Assembly: GCA_965240325.2 (NCBI GenBank)
Contig: OZ251228.1
Coordinates: forward strand, 62,001-126,000
Origin: Rebecca billardiae RCC1528
Taxonomy: Eukaryota; Haptophyta
Length of the DNA: 64,000 nt
Reading direction: 5' to 3'
Shown here: in pieces, positions 20,699 to 30,051 of the stretch
Position numbering within the stretch: position 1 is the stretch's first letter
How the letters are laid out: the number at the start of each line of letters is the position of its first letter
Translations under genes and position numbers: made by a program
Notes under the pieces: generated by a model
Told to the model about the DNA's origin: nothing
Seen by the model: the letters and a program-made list of their open reading frames with translations, nothing else
Databases searched by the model: none

Positions 20699-22015
20699 AT
20701 GGGGAAGGCCGCACAGCGAGCAGCCGTGCAGCAGATCATGGCGAACTCGTGCTTAGGCGTGACATACAGGAAGGATCAGCGCATCTCGAAGAAGACGTTG
20801 GCTGAGACCTATGATCGCCACAACCTCTCTGCGAACGATCGGTACGGCCAAGCCATCGGGATGGTGCTCGGGCTCATGTTTGGGGCAGACTTCGCCGAGC
20901 CAGATGCCGTGAATGTCGCTGCCGGGCTGTGCGAGGTCCAGCCAGCGACGATTCGCAAGTACTTGAAGTGGCATAAGACGGGCTGGGGGCCGAGCACTCA
21001 TGGGATGCAACGGCGCGGGCCACGGCCGAAGATCCAGAAACGAGTGAAGGAAGAGCTCGTGACCAAGCTCAACACTGGGCCGCTTGGCATGTCGGTTCGT
21101 GCGGCAGCGATCGAGGTGGCGAACGAGAACCCAGGCCAGAATGGGCTCCTGAAACTCTCCGACTCGACTCTGATACGCGCGATCGCCAAGGATCTGCGCT
21201 GGCAGCCAGTCAAGCTGATGAAAGGGCTTACGGATGAGCACATGCGCCTCCGCGCCGAGTGGTGCGCGCACGTCCTCAACCGCGTGCCCAACTTCTCACA
21301 GCGCATCTTCTTCACCGACTCAAAGTACTTCCGCTTCGACTTCACGACCAAGAAGATCAGCAGTTGGTCTCCCATCGACGGCTCAGGGCGGTCATTCGAC
21401 GAGTGGGCCAAAGGATCAGGGCTGGTGGTGCATGCGTATGCTGGCATCTGCTTCTACGGAATGACCGAGCGACTCATCTTTGTTACGGGAACGAAAGGTC
21501 CCAGTACCCTTGACAGCATGCCTGCTCCGCACTACCGTGCAGGGAACGCAGAGCCATGCCGTGGTGTGTGCGGCGCCGAGTACGCCACTCGCGTGGTGCC
21601 GAAGCTGACGGCTGCGGCGAAGCTGCTCTTCCCTCCCGAGATGCACGACCAGATCATCTTCCAGCAGGATCGAGCCTCCCCGCACATGACGCCGGAGGCG
21701 ATCGAGGCTGTGACGCAAGCGTTTCGCTGCTCCACTGTGGAGAAGGGGTCGCGCCTCTACTGGCCGTCTCGCAGCCCGGATCTGTCGCTTATCGAGCACA
21801 TCTGGGCTCAGGTCGAGCACGAGCTGAACCGCATCAAGCTGGTGTGGTACCAGAATCAGAAGCGGCCTGACAAGCCTGATCACGCTTGGTTCCACGATGC
21901 GGTCCAGCGCGCGTACGGGGAGGTATGCAGCAAGGTGAAGGTCAAGTCAATGTTCCGCCACTACAACCAGCGCTTGAGGGAGTGCCGCGATCGGTCAGGC
22001 GCGCAGGTCCGCTGA
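20699..22015 (+). CDS. Tc1/mariner/IS630-superfamily transposase
   Basis: A 438-residue intact DDE transposase. The N-terminal part has helix-turn-helix-like segments (about residues 25-175, including PATIRKYLKWH and LSDSTLIRAIAKDLRWQPV). The catalytic core shows FFTDSKYFRFDF (first Asp), IIFQQDRASPHMT (second Asp) and RSPDLSLIEHIWAQVEHEL (third acidic residue, Glu of LIEHIW). About 41 residues lie between the second Asp and that Glu, counted by eye, which is longer than the 34 of classical Tc1. The protein is about 100 residues longer than Tc1. The ATG has a strong Kozak-like context (GCCACCATGG). Base composition is more moderate than in neighbouring genes. No terminal repeats were found around it, so it may be a relic, a domesticated gene, or the source for the 808-bp elements. 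Confidence 0.88.
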   Translation: MGKAAQRAAVQQIMANSCLGVTYRKDQRISKKTLAETYDRHNLSANDRYGQAIGMVLGLMFGADFAEPDAVNVAAGLCEVQPATIRKYLKWHKTGWGPSTHGMQRRGPRPKIQKRVKEELVTKLNTGPLGMSVRAAAIEVANENPGQNGLLKLSDSTLIRAIAKDLRWQPVKLMKGLTDEHMRLRAEWCAHVLNRVPNFSQRIFFTDSKYFRFDFTTKKISSWSPIDGSGRSFDEWAKGSGLVVHAYAGICFYGMTERLIFVTGTKGPSTLDSMPAPHYRAGNAEPCRGVCGAEYATRVVPKLTAAAKLLFPPEMHDQIIFQQDRASPHMTPEAIEAVTQAFRCSTVEKGSRLYWPSRSPDLSLIEHIWAQVEHELNRIKLVWYQNQKRPDKPDHAWFHDAVQRAYGEVCSKVKVKSMFRHYNQRLRECRDRSGAQVR

Positions 22016-22107
22016 GAATGCTATATAGCGTCGCACGCGATAGTCGTCAGCAAATCATATCGTCATCAGACGACAGAACTCAAAATTGAAATAGATGAGT
22101 GATGATG

Positions 22108-25100
22108 GCTACGCCTACGGACTCATACGGCGGAGAGCTGCGGCTGCGGCTAGAGCCAGCGAGAAGCGCCGAGTCGGCGCGCGCGCCGTGCGCATCTGAA
22201 GGGCGGGCTCGGGCACGTGGTACACGCGCGGGGGGCGTGCCGAGCGCGCGCGGGCGCGCGCGCGCTCGGCGCTCCTCCTGCGCCGCCGCCACGGCCGGAG
22301 TTTCGGCTCAGCTCAGATCTCACGACCTCCCGACCTGCCGATCAGCCGGCGCCTCACGGCTCAGGTAACAACACGGCTGCTGCGGCGCGTGCGCACACGC
22401 GCGCGCGCCGGCGCGGCGCTCAGCGCCAGGTACGGCCCCGGCGAGCGTACACATGGCACCGGCGGCCCGCCTCTACCGTCGCGCGCGCGAGAGCTTGATC
22501 TCGAATCTGACCAAGCTGAGCTGGGTGTGTCACGACCAACGGCTACGGAGAGCTGCGGCTGCGGCTAGAGCCAGCGAGAAGCGCCGAGTCGGCGCGCGCG
22601 CCGTGCGCATCTGAAGGGCGGGCTCGGGCACGTGGTACACGCGCGGGGGGCGTGCCGAGCGCGTACGGGCGCGCGCGCGCTCGGCGCTCCTCTTGCGCCG
22701 CCGCCACGGCCGGAGTTTCGGCTCTGCTCAGATCTCACGACCTCCCGACCTGCCGATCAGCCGGCGCCTCACGGCTCAGGTAACAACACGGCTGCTGCGG
22801 CGCGTGCGCACACGCGCGCGCGCCGGCGCGGCGCTCAGCGCCAGGTACGGCCCCGGCGAGCGTACACATGGCACCGGCGGCCCGCCTCTACCGTCGCGCG
22901 CGCGAGAGCTTGATCTCGAATCTGACCAAGCTGAGCTGGGTGTGTCACGACCAACGGCTACGGAGAGCTGCGGCTGCGGCTAGAGCCAGCGAGAAGCGCC
23001 GAGTCGGCGCGCGCGCCGTGCGCATCTGAAGGGCGGGCTCGGGCACGTGGTACACGCGCGGGGGGCGTGCCGAGCGCGTACGGGCGCGCGCGCGCTCGGC
23101 GCTCCTCTTGCGCCGCCGCCACGGCCGGAGTTTCGGCTCTGCTCAGATCTCACGACCTCCCGACCTGCCGATCAGCCGGCGCCTCACGGCTCAGGTAACA
23201 ACACGGCTGCTGCGGCGCGTGCGCACACGCGCGCGCGCCGGCGCGGCGCTCAGCGCCAGGTACGGCCCCGGCGAGCGTAAACATGGCACCGGCGGCCCGC
23301 CTCTACCGTCGCGCGCGCGAGAGCTTGATCTCGAATCTGACCAAGCTGAGCTGGGTGTGTCACGACCAACGGCTACGGAGAGCTGCGGCTGCGGCTAGAG
23401 CCAGCGAGAAGCACCGAGTCGGCGCGCGCACCGTGCGCATCTGAAGGGCGGGCTCGGGCATGCGGTACACGCGTGAGGGGCGTGCCGAGCGCGTGCGGGC
23501 GCGCGCGCGCTCGACGCTCCTCCTGCGCCGCCGCCACGGCCGGAGTTTCGGCTCAGCTCAGATCTCACGACCTCCCGACCTGCCGATCAGCCGGCGCCTC
23601 ACGGCTTAGGCAACAACACGGCTGCTGCGGCGCGTGCGCACACGCGCGCGCGCCGGCGCGGCGCTCAGCGCCAGGTACGGCCCCGGCGAGCGTACACATG
23701 GCACCGGCGGCCCGCCTCTACCGTCGCGCGCGCGAGAGCTTGATCTCGAATCTGACCAAGCTGAGCTGGGTGTGTCACGACCAACGGCTACGGAGAGCTG
23801 CGGCTAGAGCCAGCGAGAAGCGCCGAGTCGGCGCGCGCGCCGTGCGCATCTGAAGGGCGGGCTCGGGCATGCGGTACACGCGCGGGGGGCGTGCCGAGCG
23901 CGTACGGGCGCGCGCGCGCTCGGCGCTCCTCTTGCGCCGCCGCCACGGCCGGAGTTTCGGCTCAGCTCAGATCTCACGACCTCCCGACCTGCCGATCAGC
24001 CGGCGCCTCACGGCTCAGGTAACAACACGGCTGCTGCGGCGCGTGCGCACACGCGCGCGCGCCGGCGCGGCGCTCAGCGCCAGGTACGGCCCCGGCGAGC
24101 GTACACATGGCACCGGCGGCCCGCCTCTACCGTCGCGCGCGCGAGAGCTTGATCTCGAATCTGACCAAGCTGAGCTGGGTGTGTCACGACCAACGGCTAC
24201 GGAGAGCTGCGGCTGCGGCTAGAGCCAGCGAGAAGCACCGAGTCGGCGCGCGCACCGTGCGCATCTGAAGGGCGGGCTCGGGCATGCGGTACACGCGTGA
24301 GGGGCGTGCCGAGCGCGTGTGGGCGCGCGCGCGCTCGACGCTCCTCCTGCGCCGCCGCCACGGCCGGAGTTTCGGCTCAGCTCAGATCTCACGACCTCCC
24401 GACCTGCCGATCAGCCGGCGCCTCACGGCTTAGGCAACAACACGGCTGCTGCGGCGCGTGCGCACACGCGCGCGCGCCGGCGCGGCGCTCAGCGCCAGGT
24501 ACGGCCCCGGCGAGCGTACACATGGCACCGGCGGCCCGCCTCTACTGTCGCGCGCGCAAGAGCTCGAGCTCGAATCTGACCAAGCTGAGCTGGGTGTGTC
24601 ACGACCAACGGCTACGGAGAGCTGCGGCTGCGGCTAGAGCCAGCGAGAAGCGCCGAGTCGGCGCGCGCGCCGTGCGCATCTGAAGGGCGGGCTCGGGCAC
24701 GTGGTACACGCGCGGGGGGCGTGCCGAGCGCGCGCGGGCGCGCGCGCGCTCGGCGCTCCTCCTGCGCCGCCGCCACGGCCGGAGTTTCGGCTCAGCTCAG
24801 ATCTCACGACCTCCCGACCTGCCGATCAGCCGGCGCCTCACGGCTCAGGTAACAACACGGCTGCTGCGGCGCGTGCGCACACGCGCGCGCGCCGGCGCGG
24901 CGCTCAGCGCCAGGTACGGCCCCGGCGAGCGTACACATGGCACCGGCGGCCCGCCTCTACCGTCGCGCGCGCGAGAGCTCGAGCTCGAATCTGACCAAGC
25001 TGAGCTGGGTGTGTCACGACCAACGGCTACGGAGAGCTGCGGCTGCGGCTAGAGCCAGCGAGAAGCGCCGAGTCGGCGCGCGCGCCGTGCGCATCTGAAG

Positions 25101-25160
25101 GGCGGGCTCGGGCATGCGGTACACGCGCGGGGGGCGTGCCGAGCGCGCGCGCGAGCGCTC
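22108..25160. repeat. 415-bp satellite, about seven units with A/B higher-order pattern
   Basis: Tandem units of about 415 bp; the landmark GAGAGCTGCGGCTGCGGCTAG recurs near 22135, 22548, 22963, 23378, 24200, 24615 and 25030, with a shortened copy near 23794. Two subtypes occur. Type B (units near 23400-23790 and 24225-24600) carries CACCGAGTCGG, GCGTGAGGGGCG and a TTAGGCAACAAC variant. Type A carries CGCCGAGTCGG and CTCAGGTAACAAC. The order is about A A A B A B A. Open frames within units are not considered genes. Confidence 0.9.
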
Positions 25161-25464
25161 GAGGTCACAACTCCTGTGGCTGATTTGATCTTGCGTTCTC
25201 AGTGGCCTAGGCCATGGTCACCACATGTCACGTCCCTGACTGACGCTTACGAATGACAACCCAGTCATGTTGCCAATGGAGCAGCACAGTCTCGTGCAAC
25301 GGGGAGAAGCCGGCTACTCCGAGCGCTCCGGCACGATCAGTCCTAGCCATATAGCGCGCGCGCCAGCCAGAGTCGAAACGGACTGCGCGCGTCAGAGTGA
25401 ACCTTCGTCGACACCTCCTACGATGATGCTCACGTCTCACGCGGGTTTTCAGCAGCCTCCGACT
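25161..25464. other. Spacer between satellite and second 808-bp element
   Basis: About 300 bp of unique, moderate-GC sequence. One short frame on each strand, neither with recognisable features. No gene called. Confidence 0.6.
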
Positions 25465-25466
25465 TA

Positions 25467-26274
25467 GTGGCCCTCAAGTTTAAGCGATAAAATCAAGCGG
25501 CTGCTCTATCGTCGGCGCTGAAGGTGAAGGCCGTGGTGCTGATGGCTGCGTACTTGGGGCTGATGCCCGCCCACAGTCACGTGTTCAGCCTTGCCGTGTC
25601 GTGCGCGAGGCGGCGGTAGCGTGCGCTGAAAGTAGGTGCAGCCGATCGGCGAGCTCGACGGTAGCCGCGCGGCGGCCTCCCGACCAAGCCGTGTGAGGCA
25701 GCCGCCGGCCTGCGCCTGCGAGTCCTCCGTGCGTGGAGCTAGGCTCCCACGCGTGGCCCGAGGCGTACACGGGGTGCCGTCCGAGCGCGCCAGTACACAC
25801 CGAGCGCAGCAAGCTGGGCACCCTGCGCGGCAGGAGCATCCAATCGAGCGAGCGCTGCCCACGAGATGAGCCCGTCGAGCCGCTGGCACGGCCCGGCGCG
25901 GCAGCTGCGCGAAAGTCTGTGGTGCGCCTGCACGTGGTCAAAGCACGAGCTCACACGCTGTGTGTGGACCAGGGACCCAGAGTGTACGTGCATGCGCACC
26001 ACGCTCGAATTTATTGCGTGCGTGGAGCGGCGCTGTGCGTGCACGACCATGCTGGTGCATGTGAGACCAGTCAGGTCTGTGCGCGATGGCCGGCCGCGCG
26101 AGCGCGCGCGTGCGCGACACAGCACACTTGCGGGCGAGCCGTGTGTCTGCGCAGACGCGGGTGCTCCCCGGCCGTGCGCCACGAGCGAGAGAGCCGCCAT
26201 GGTGCGCTCGTCACGGCGTGAGCGGGCGTGCAATCACGTAGCCAGCGAAGCGAACGCTTAAACCTGAGGGGTAC
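25467..26274. mobile_element. 808-bp TA-flanked non-autonomous DNA transposon, copy 2
   Basis: Second copy of the element at 19402-20209, same orientation, offset 6065 bp, flanked by TA at 25465-25466 and 26275-26276. Same imperfect ends. One substitution relative to copy 1 was noticed (G at about 26171). Its right end is 164 bp from the stop of the glycosyltransferase-like gene. Confidence 0.88.
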
Positions 26275-26438
26275 TATACCGGCAAAGCCCACCGGCCGTC
26301 CCGGCCCGGCGGGTGGCGCCCCCCCCCTCGTTTGACCGCTGACCGTACAGTAAGTACTCTGTATCTCACCAGACTCCAGTCACACAGTGCCTACTGTACT
26401 GTCATAGTAGTAGTAGTAGTGCGGCATCAGGCGATTGC

Positions 26439-27542
26439 CTACGCACACGCGGTCCCGACCCCTTGGCGCGTGTACGCGCCGTCGCCCGTGTGCGCGACGA
26501 TGGCCGGTTGGCCGCTGCCGGGGAGCACGCCCCAGTGCCACTGCGCGCGCTGGCCCCGCGGCGGTGCGGCGTCAGCAGCGTCGTCTGGGAGGACAAACAT
26601 GGTGGGGGTGTGGGCGGGCATCGCCATCGGGAGCGGCTGGCTGCCGTTCGCCGGCGCGAGCCCCTTGCCCGTCGTCTGGCACGCGGCGACGTCGGTGCGG
26701 CGCAGGTACTCCGCCCGGGACCACGCCGCCGCCGTGCTGCCAAGGGCTGCTGCAGCCGAGCCGTTTGTCTTCTGAGGCGCCAGCTCGCGCACGATCAGCG
26801 CTGTGCAGGGGATGAGGTGCAGCCGCAGAGCGCTCACGGAGAGGAGGGCGCGACCGAGTCGGCACTCGGTGCAGAGCGCGTTGCCGCGCGCGCCGGACCC
26901 CCCGTAGCTCGCGTACAGCCGGCGGTAGTACGCCTCGGCCGCGCCGCGCGTGAGCACGCCGAAAACGTCCTTGGCGCACGTCCACGGAGGGCCGCGCCGC
27001 TCGCGGCAGCCGCCGAGCCGCGTCGTGTACGCGCGCTCCTCGCGGCCGGGGGGCGCGCGCAGCTGCAGCTGGAACGGGACGAACACGTCGGTGCGCATGC
27101 GCACCACCCAGTCGTACGCGCGTCCGAGCGCCAGCTCGCGCGCGCGCACCTGAGTGTACCCGCCGAGATTTGCAAACGCCATGGCAAAGCCGCCGGGCGC
27201 GGCGGGAAGACGGCGCCGCCCTTGCGGCGGGACGGGCACGTAGTCGCGGTGTGCGACGGCCCTGTGCGCGCGGCTGCTGTACACCGTGAAGCTCACCAGC
27301 CCGGCCGCGGGCGTGCGCACCCCGCTCGCCCTGAGGGCGGCCAGCGCGTCCGTGAGGTTGTTGGGCGTCGCGTGGACCGGCGCGGCGACCCCAAAGTGCA
27401 TGAAGTACTCGACCCGGTCGGAGGGGCCGGGGAGGACGGTGCTCAGCGCCGACTCGGCGACCTGCTGCCACGTGCGCACCTGGCCCGTGATGCACACCGC
27501 CACGTACAGGCCCGTCGCGCCGAGCTGTCCAGCGACGCCCAT
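26439..27542 (-). CDS. Putative glycosyltransferase-like protein
   Basis: A 367-residue intronless protein. The conserved-looking core starts early (YVAVCITGQVRTWQQ, about residues 13-27). A central GRAYDWVVRMRTDVFVPFQL stretch (about 140-160) has an R-x-D arrangement like the nucleotide-sugar/metal motif of GT-A-fold transferases of the algal RTW family type. Paired Cys (CTEC, about 225) and several N-glycosylation sites (NLT, NGS) suggest a lumenal protein, although no clear membrane anchor is visible at this ATG. Assignment rests on motif style only; sugar and acceptor are unknown. It lies tail-to-head with the SGNH gene (418 bp between) on the same strand, in a small group of secretory-type genes. 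Confidence 0.5.
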   Translation of the reverse strand: MGVAGQLGATGLYVAVCITGQVRTWQQVAESALSTVLPGPSDRVEYFMHFGVAAPVHATPNNLTDALAALRASGVRTPAAGLVSFTVYSSRAHRAVAHRDYVPVPPQGRRRLPAAPGGFAMAFANLGGYTQVRARELALGRAYDWVVRMRTDVFVPFQLQLRAPPGREERAYTTRLGGCRERRGPPWTCAKDVFGVLTRGAAEAYYRRLYASYGGSGARGNALCTECRLGRALLSVSALRLHLIPCTALIVRELAPQKTNGSAAAALGSTAAAWSRAEYLRRTDVAACQTTGKGLAPANGSQPLPMAMPAHTPTMFVLPDDAADAAPPRGQRAQWHWGVLPGSGQPAIVAHTGDGAYTRQGVGTACA

Positions 27543-27959
27543 CGTCGTCAGGGACCGGGCCGGAAGTGCCGGGTACAGTACTGGGGAAGTGAGGAGGGGG
27601 CCCTATCGTCGTGATCGTCTGAACCGTCATCGCGCTTACTGCAGTGCAGGATTGTGAGATGATGATCGAGTGCCGGTTCATCATTCCATAGCTAATATTG
27701 ACGAGAGGTCTACGCGGTATATATATATATATACATATCTAGTCGTCGTTATTATTACGCCGTATCATAGTAATATATTGACGATATGATAAAGTCATAT
27801 CGCTGATGGTTCGGGTGGCGGGTTCCGCGAAGTTCGGGTCGGCCGGTCGGGTAGCAGGTAGTACGATGCTCATAGTGACGTCGGCTCCCTGAGGTGCCCC
27901 GGGCCCGGCCGCGCGCCACTATGGCTCGTCATCCTCCGAGTGCAATCGTCTCCTCGGTC
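27543..27959. other. Intergenic region with AT-rich patch
   Basis: About 420 bp between two minus-strand genes. It includes a (TA)n-like run (27718-27740) and surrounding A+T-rich DNA down to about 27800. It should hold the promoter of the 26439-27542 gene and the 3' end of the SGNH gene. No further gene recognised. Confidence 0.6.
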
Positions 27960-29873
27960 TCACTCCGCCGGCACCTCGATGAGGATGCGCGCCAGCTTGA
28001 AGCGCGTGCCCCCGTCGGGCGAGGACGAGGCGTTGAGCACGCGCAGCTCGAGCACGCACGCCGCCGCCTCCGCCAGCACGGCACCCGCCGCAGCAGCGGC
28101 ACCCGCCGCCGGCGGCAGGCTGGGCGTCGCCACGGCTCGGCCAGCAGGCAGCGCGGCGGGCGCGGCGGCGGGCGTCGGCCGCGCGCCGGAGCGCCGCGCG
28201 AGCAGACTCAGGCGCTCGGTCGCGAGCACGGACGCGCGCGGCACCGCGCGATACCCGTCCACCTCCGTGTCCGCGCACGCGCACGCGGCCGCGCACGAGA
28301 CGCGCACGCGGCCCATGCGCTCGTACGAGCGGAGGAACTCAAGCGCGACGACGGCGCCGCCGGCCGCCGCGCCCGGCGGCAGCCCAAGTCCCAGCCTGAG
28401 CACAGCCCCCGGCGCGGCGCTCCCGATCCCCGGCTTGTCCCGGGTGGCGGAGCCGGAGGCCGTCTCGGCAAACGCCCAGCCCGAGCTGCCCGGGAGGATG
28501 GCGGGCGGCGCGCCGCGCGCCGCGACGATCGAGGGCGGCTTGCTCTGCCGCCTCCGCCGCGCCGCGGCGGAGGCGGCGCCGGCAGGCGCGGCGGGCGCGG
28601 CGCGTGCGCTGGAGGGTGCGCTCGAGCTACCGGCCACGGCTCCCGCCGGCGCCACGCCTCGCGCGCGCACCTGCGTCGCCGCCTCGTAGCCCTCTCGGTC
28701 GAAGGAGAAGCACAGCACGCCCTGCGTGCGCGGCAGCGGCGCCGTGGGGCGCGGCAGAGCCGGCGGCGCGCGCGCGCGCGCGCCGCGCCGCGCCCACGCC
28801 GCGCCCACGCCGGCGTGCACGCGCGCCGCGACCAGCCGCGCGACCAGCGCGCGCGCGCGCGCCGAGGGCGCCGGGTGCAGCCCGTCATGCGTGAGTGACG
28901 AAATCTTGAGCCCGGACTCTCGCGCCTCGAACGCGGCGGCGTACGCGCCGCCGAGCGAGGCGAGGGCGAGGTCGTAGTGCCGCGCGAGCGCGCGCGCGCC
29001 CAGCACGCCCGCCTGCCCGGCGAGCACCTCGCGGGACGCGGGCGGCAGCCGCTCGGCCGTGCGCGCCCCACGCGCCGCGGCCGAGCGGTTGGCGTCGCCC
29101 GGCCCGAGCCAGCGGCCGAGCGCGGCGGCGGAGGTCATGTACGCGCCGAGCGCGGCGGCGGGGGCGGCGGGGGCGGCGGCCTCGGGGAGCCCGCGCGCCG
29201 CGCCCTGCGCCGCGACGTACGCGAGCACGCTCGTCGGCCGCGGCACGACGGGCGGGTGCAGCAGGAAGCGGAAGAATTCGATCAGAACAATCGGCGCGCG
29301 CGTTGACGCCGAGAGCAGCCGCCGCACCAGCCGCTCGGCGGGCTCGCTCGCGCCTTCGATGGTGAGGTCGAGGAGGACGAGGTGCGGCTCGAAGCCCAGG
29401 TACGACGCCGGGCACGCCGCGATCGCCGGCACGAGGCTGCCGCCCGGCTCGCCCAGATTGTACAGCCGGTGCCCTGCGTGTGGGTAGCTCTGGTTGAGCA
29501 GCCGCACCGTCTCGAGCGCCCAGCCGCCGGAAGCGCCCCACGCGCCGCAGCGCGAGCCGCAGCAGGACGGGCAGCGGCGAAGGCACGCCTCGCTCTGCAG
29601 CACCGGCGCCGGGTGCGTGCACCCGCCCTGCACGCCCACCAGGCTCGAGCCGACAGCAAACACCGTGATCGGCTGCCGCTCGCGCAGCCGGCGCGCGAGC
29701 GCGGACCAGTGCGCCGGGCTGCCCGCGGTGCCGGCCCACGGGCGGGCGAAGAGGGCGGTCGGCACCTCCACGCCGGGCGCGCCCGACGGCCCCGCCGAGC
29801 CCGCCGCGAGCGCGAGCGCGAGCAGTGCAAGCCACGCCGCCCGGCCGGGGAGGCCGCCATCGGCCGGCGGCAT
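27960..29873 (-). CDS. Secreted SGNH/GDSL-type hydrolase
   Basis: A 637-residue protein with a signal peptide (about residues 1-25, AAWLALLALALAAGSAG). The SGNH fold is indicated by block I ITVFAVGSSLVG (about 69-80, nucleophile Ser in GSS), a Gly-containing block LYNLGEPGGSLVP (about 138-149), HLVLLDLTIEGASEP (about 164-178, where the canonical GxND Asn is not obvious) and the catalytic dyad D-x-x-H in LTHDGLHP (D330, H333). It probably cleaves esters on polysaccharides or lipids outside the cell. A C-terminal region (about 470-637) with LEFLRSYERMGRVRVSC and FKLARILIEV looks like a beta-sandwich accessory domain. A Pro/Ala-rich linker separates the two. It is divergent from the 30052 gene with 178 bp between ATGs. 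Confidence 0.75.
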   Translation of the reverse strand: MPPADGGLPGRAAWLALLALALAAGSAGPSGAPGVEVPTALFARPWAGTAGSPAHWSALARRLRERQPITVFAVGSSLVGVQGGCTHPAPVLQSEACLRRCPSCCGSRCGAWGASGGWALETVRLLNQSYPHAGHRLYNLGEPGGSLVPAIAACPASYLGFEPHLVLLDLTIEGASEPAERLVRRLLSASTRAPIVLIEFFRFLLHPPVVPRPTSVLAYVAAQGAARGLPEAAAPAAPAAALGAYMTSAAALGRWLGPGDANRSAAARGARTAERLPPASREVLAGQAGVLGARALARHYDLALASLGGAYAAAFEARESGLKISSLTHDGLHPAPSARARALVARLVAARVHAGVGAAWARRGARARAPPALPRPTAPLPRTQGVLCFSFDREGYEAATQVRARGVAPAGAVAGSSSAPSSARAAPAAPAGAASAAARRRRQSKPPSIVAARGAPPAILPGSSGWAFAETASGSATRDKPGIGSAAPGAVLRLGLGLPPGAAAGGAVVALEFLRSYERMGRVRVSCAAACACADTEVDGYRAVPRASVLATERLSLLARRSGARPTPAAAPAALPAGRAVATPSLPPAAGAAAAAGAVLAEAAACVLELRVLNASSSPDGGTRFKLARILIEVPAE

Positions 29874-30051
29874 CAGACCTCATCACATTTGAAGACATTT
29901 TTCCTCGGGATCCGGTGCAAACTGCAAATTGTCAAATTGAACATCCGGAGGCTTTGACCCGCGTTGCTGGCCGTCAGCATGGCGACCCGGGACTAGCCCC
30001 GCGCGGAGGCTTGGCCATCGCCACGTGCGCGGGGCGGGCGGTCGGGGCGCG
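29874..30051. promoter_or_regulatory. Shared 5' region of divergent SGNH and type II membrane genes
   Basis: 178 bp between two divergent ATGs, with an island of lower GC at about 29880-29945 (CATTTGAAGACATTTTTCC, GCAAATTGTCAAATTGAAC) in otherwise GC-rich DNA. It must contain both core promoters. The nonamer CAAATTGAA (29933-29941) also occurs 36 bp upstream of the 63213 gene. Confidence 0.5.

Noticed and set aside
20212-22107. Terminal inverted repeats bounding the transposase gene
   Set aside because: Compared flanking sequence upstream of 20699 and downstream of 22015 and found no convincing inverted match, so no element borders are claimed.
22108-25160. CRISPR-like array
   Set aside because: The repeats are 415-bp contiguous satellite units with no short constant repeat separated by unique spacers, and the genome is eukaryotic.
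30025-30051. Upstream GTG start for the type II membrane protein
   Set aside because: Eukaryotic context; the ATG at 30052 opens directly before the membrane span.
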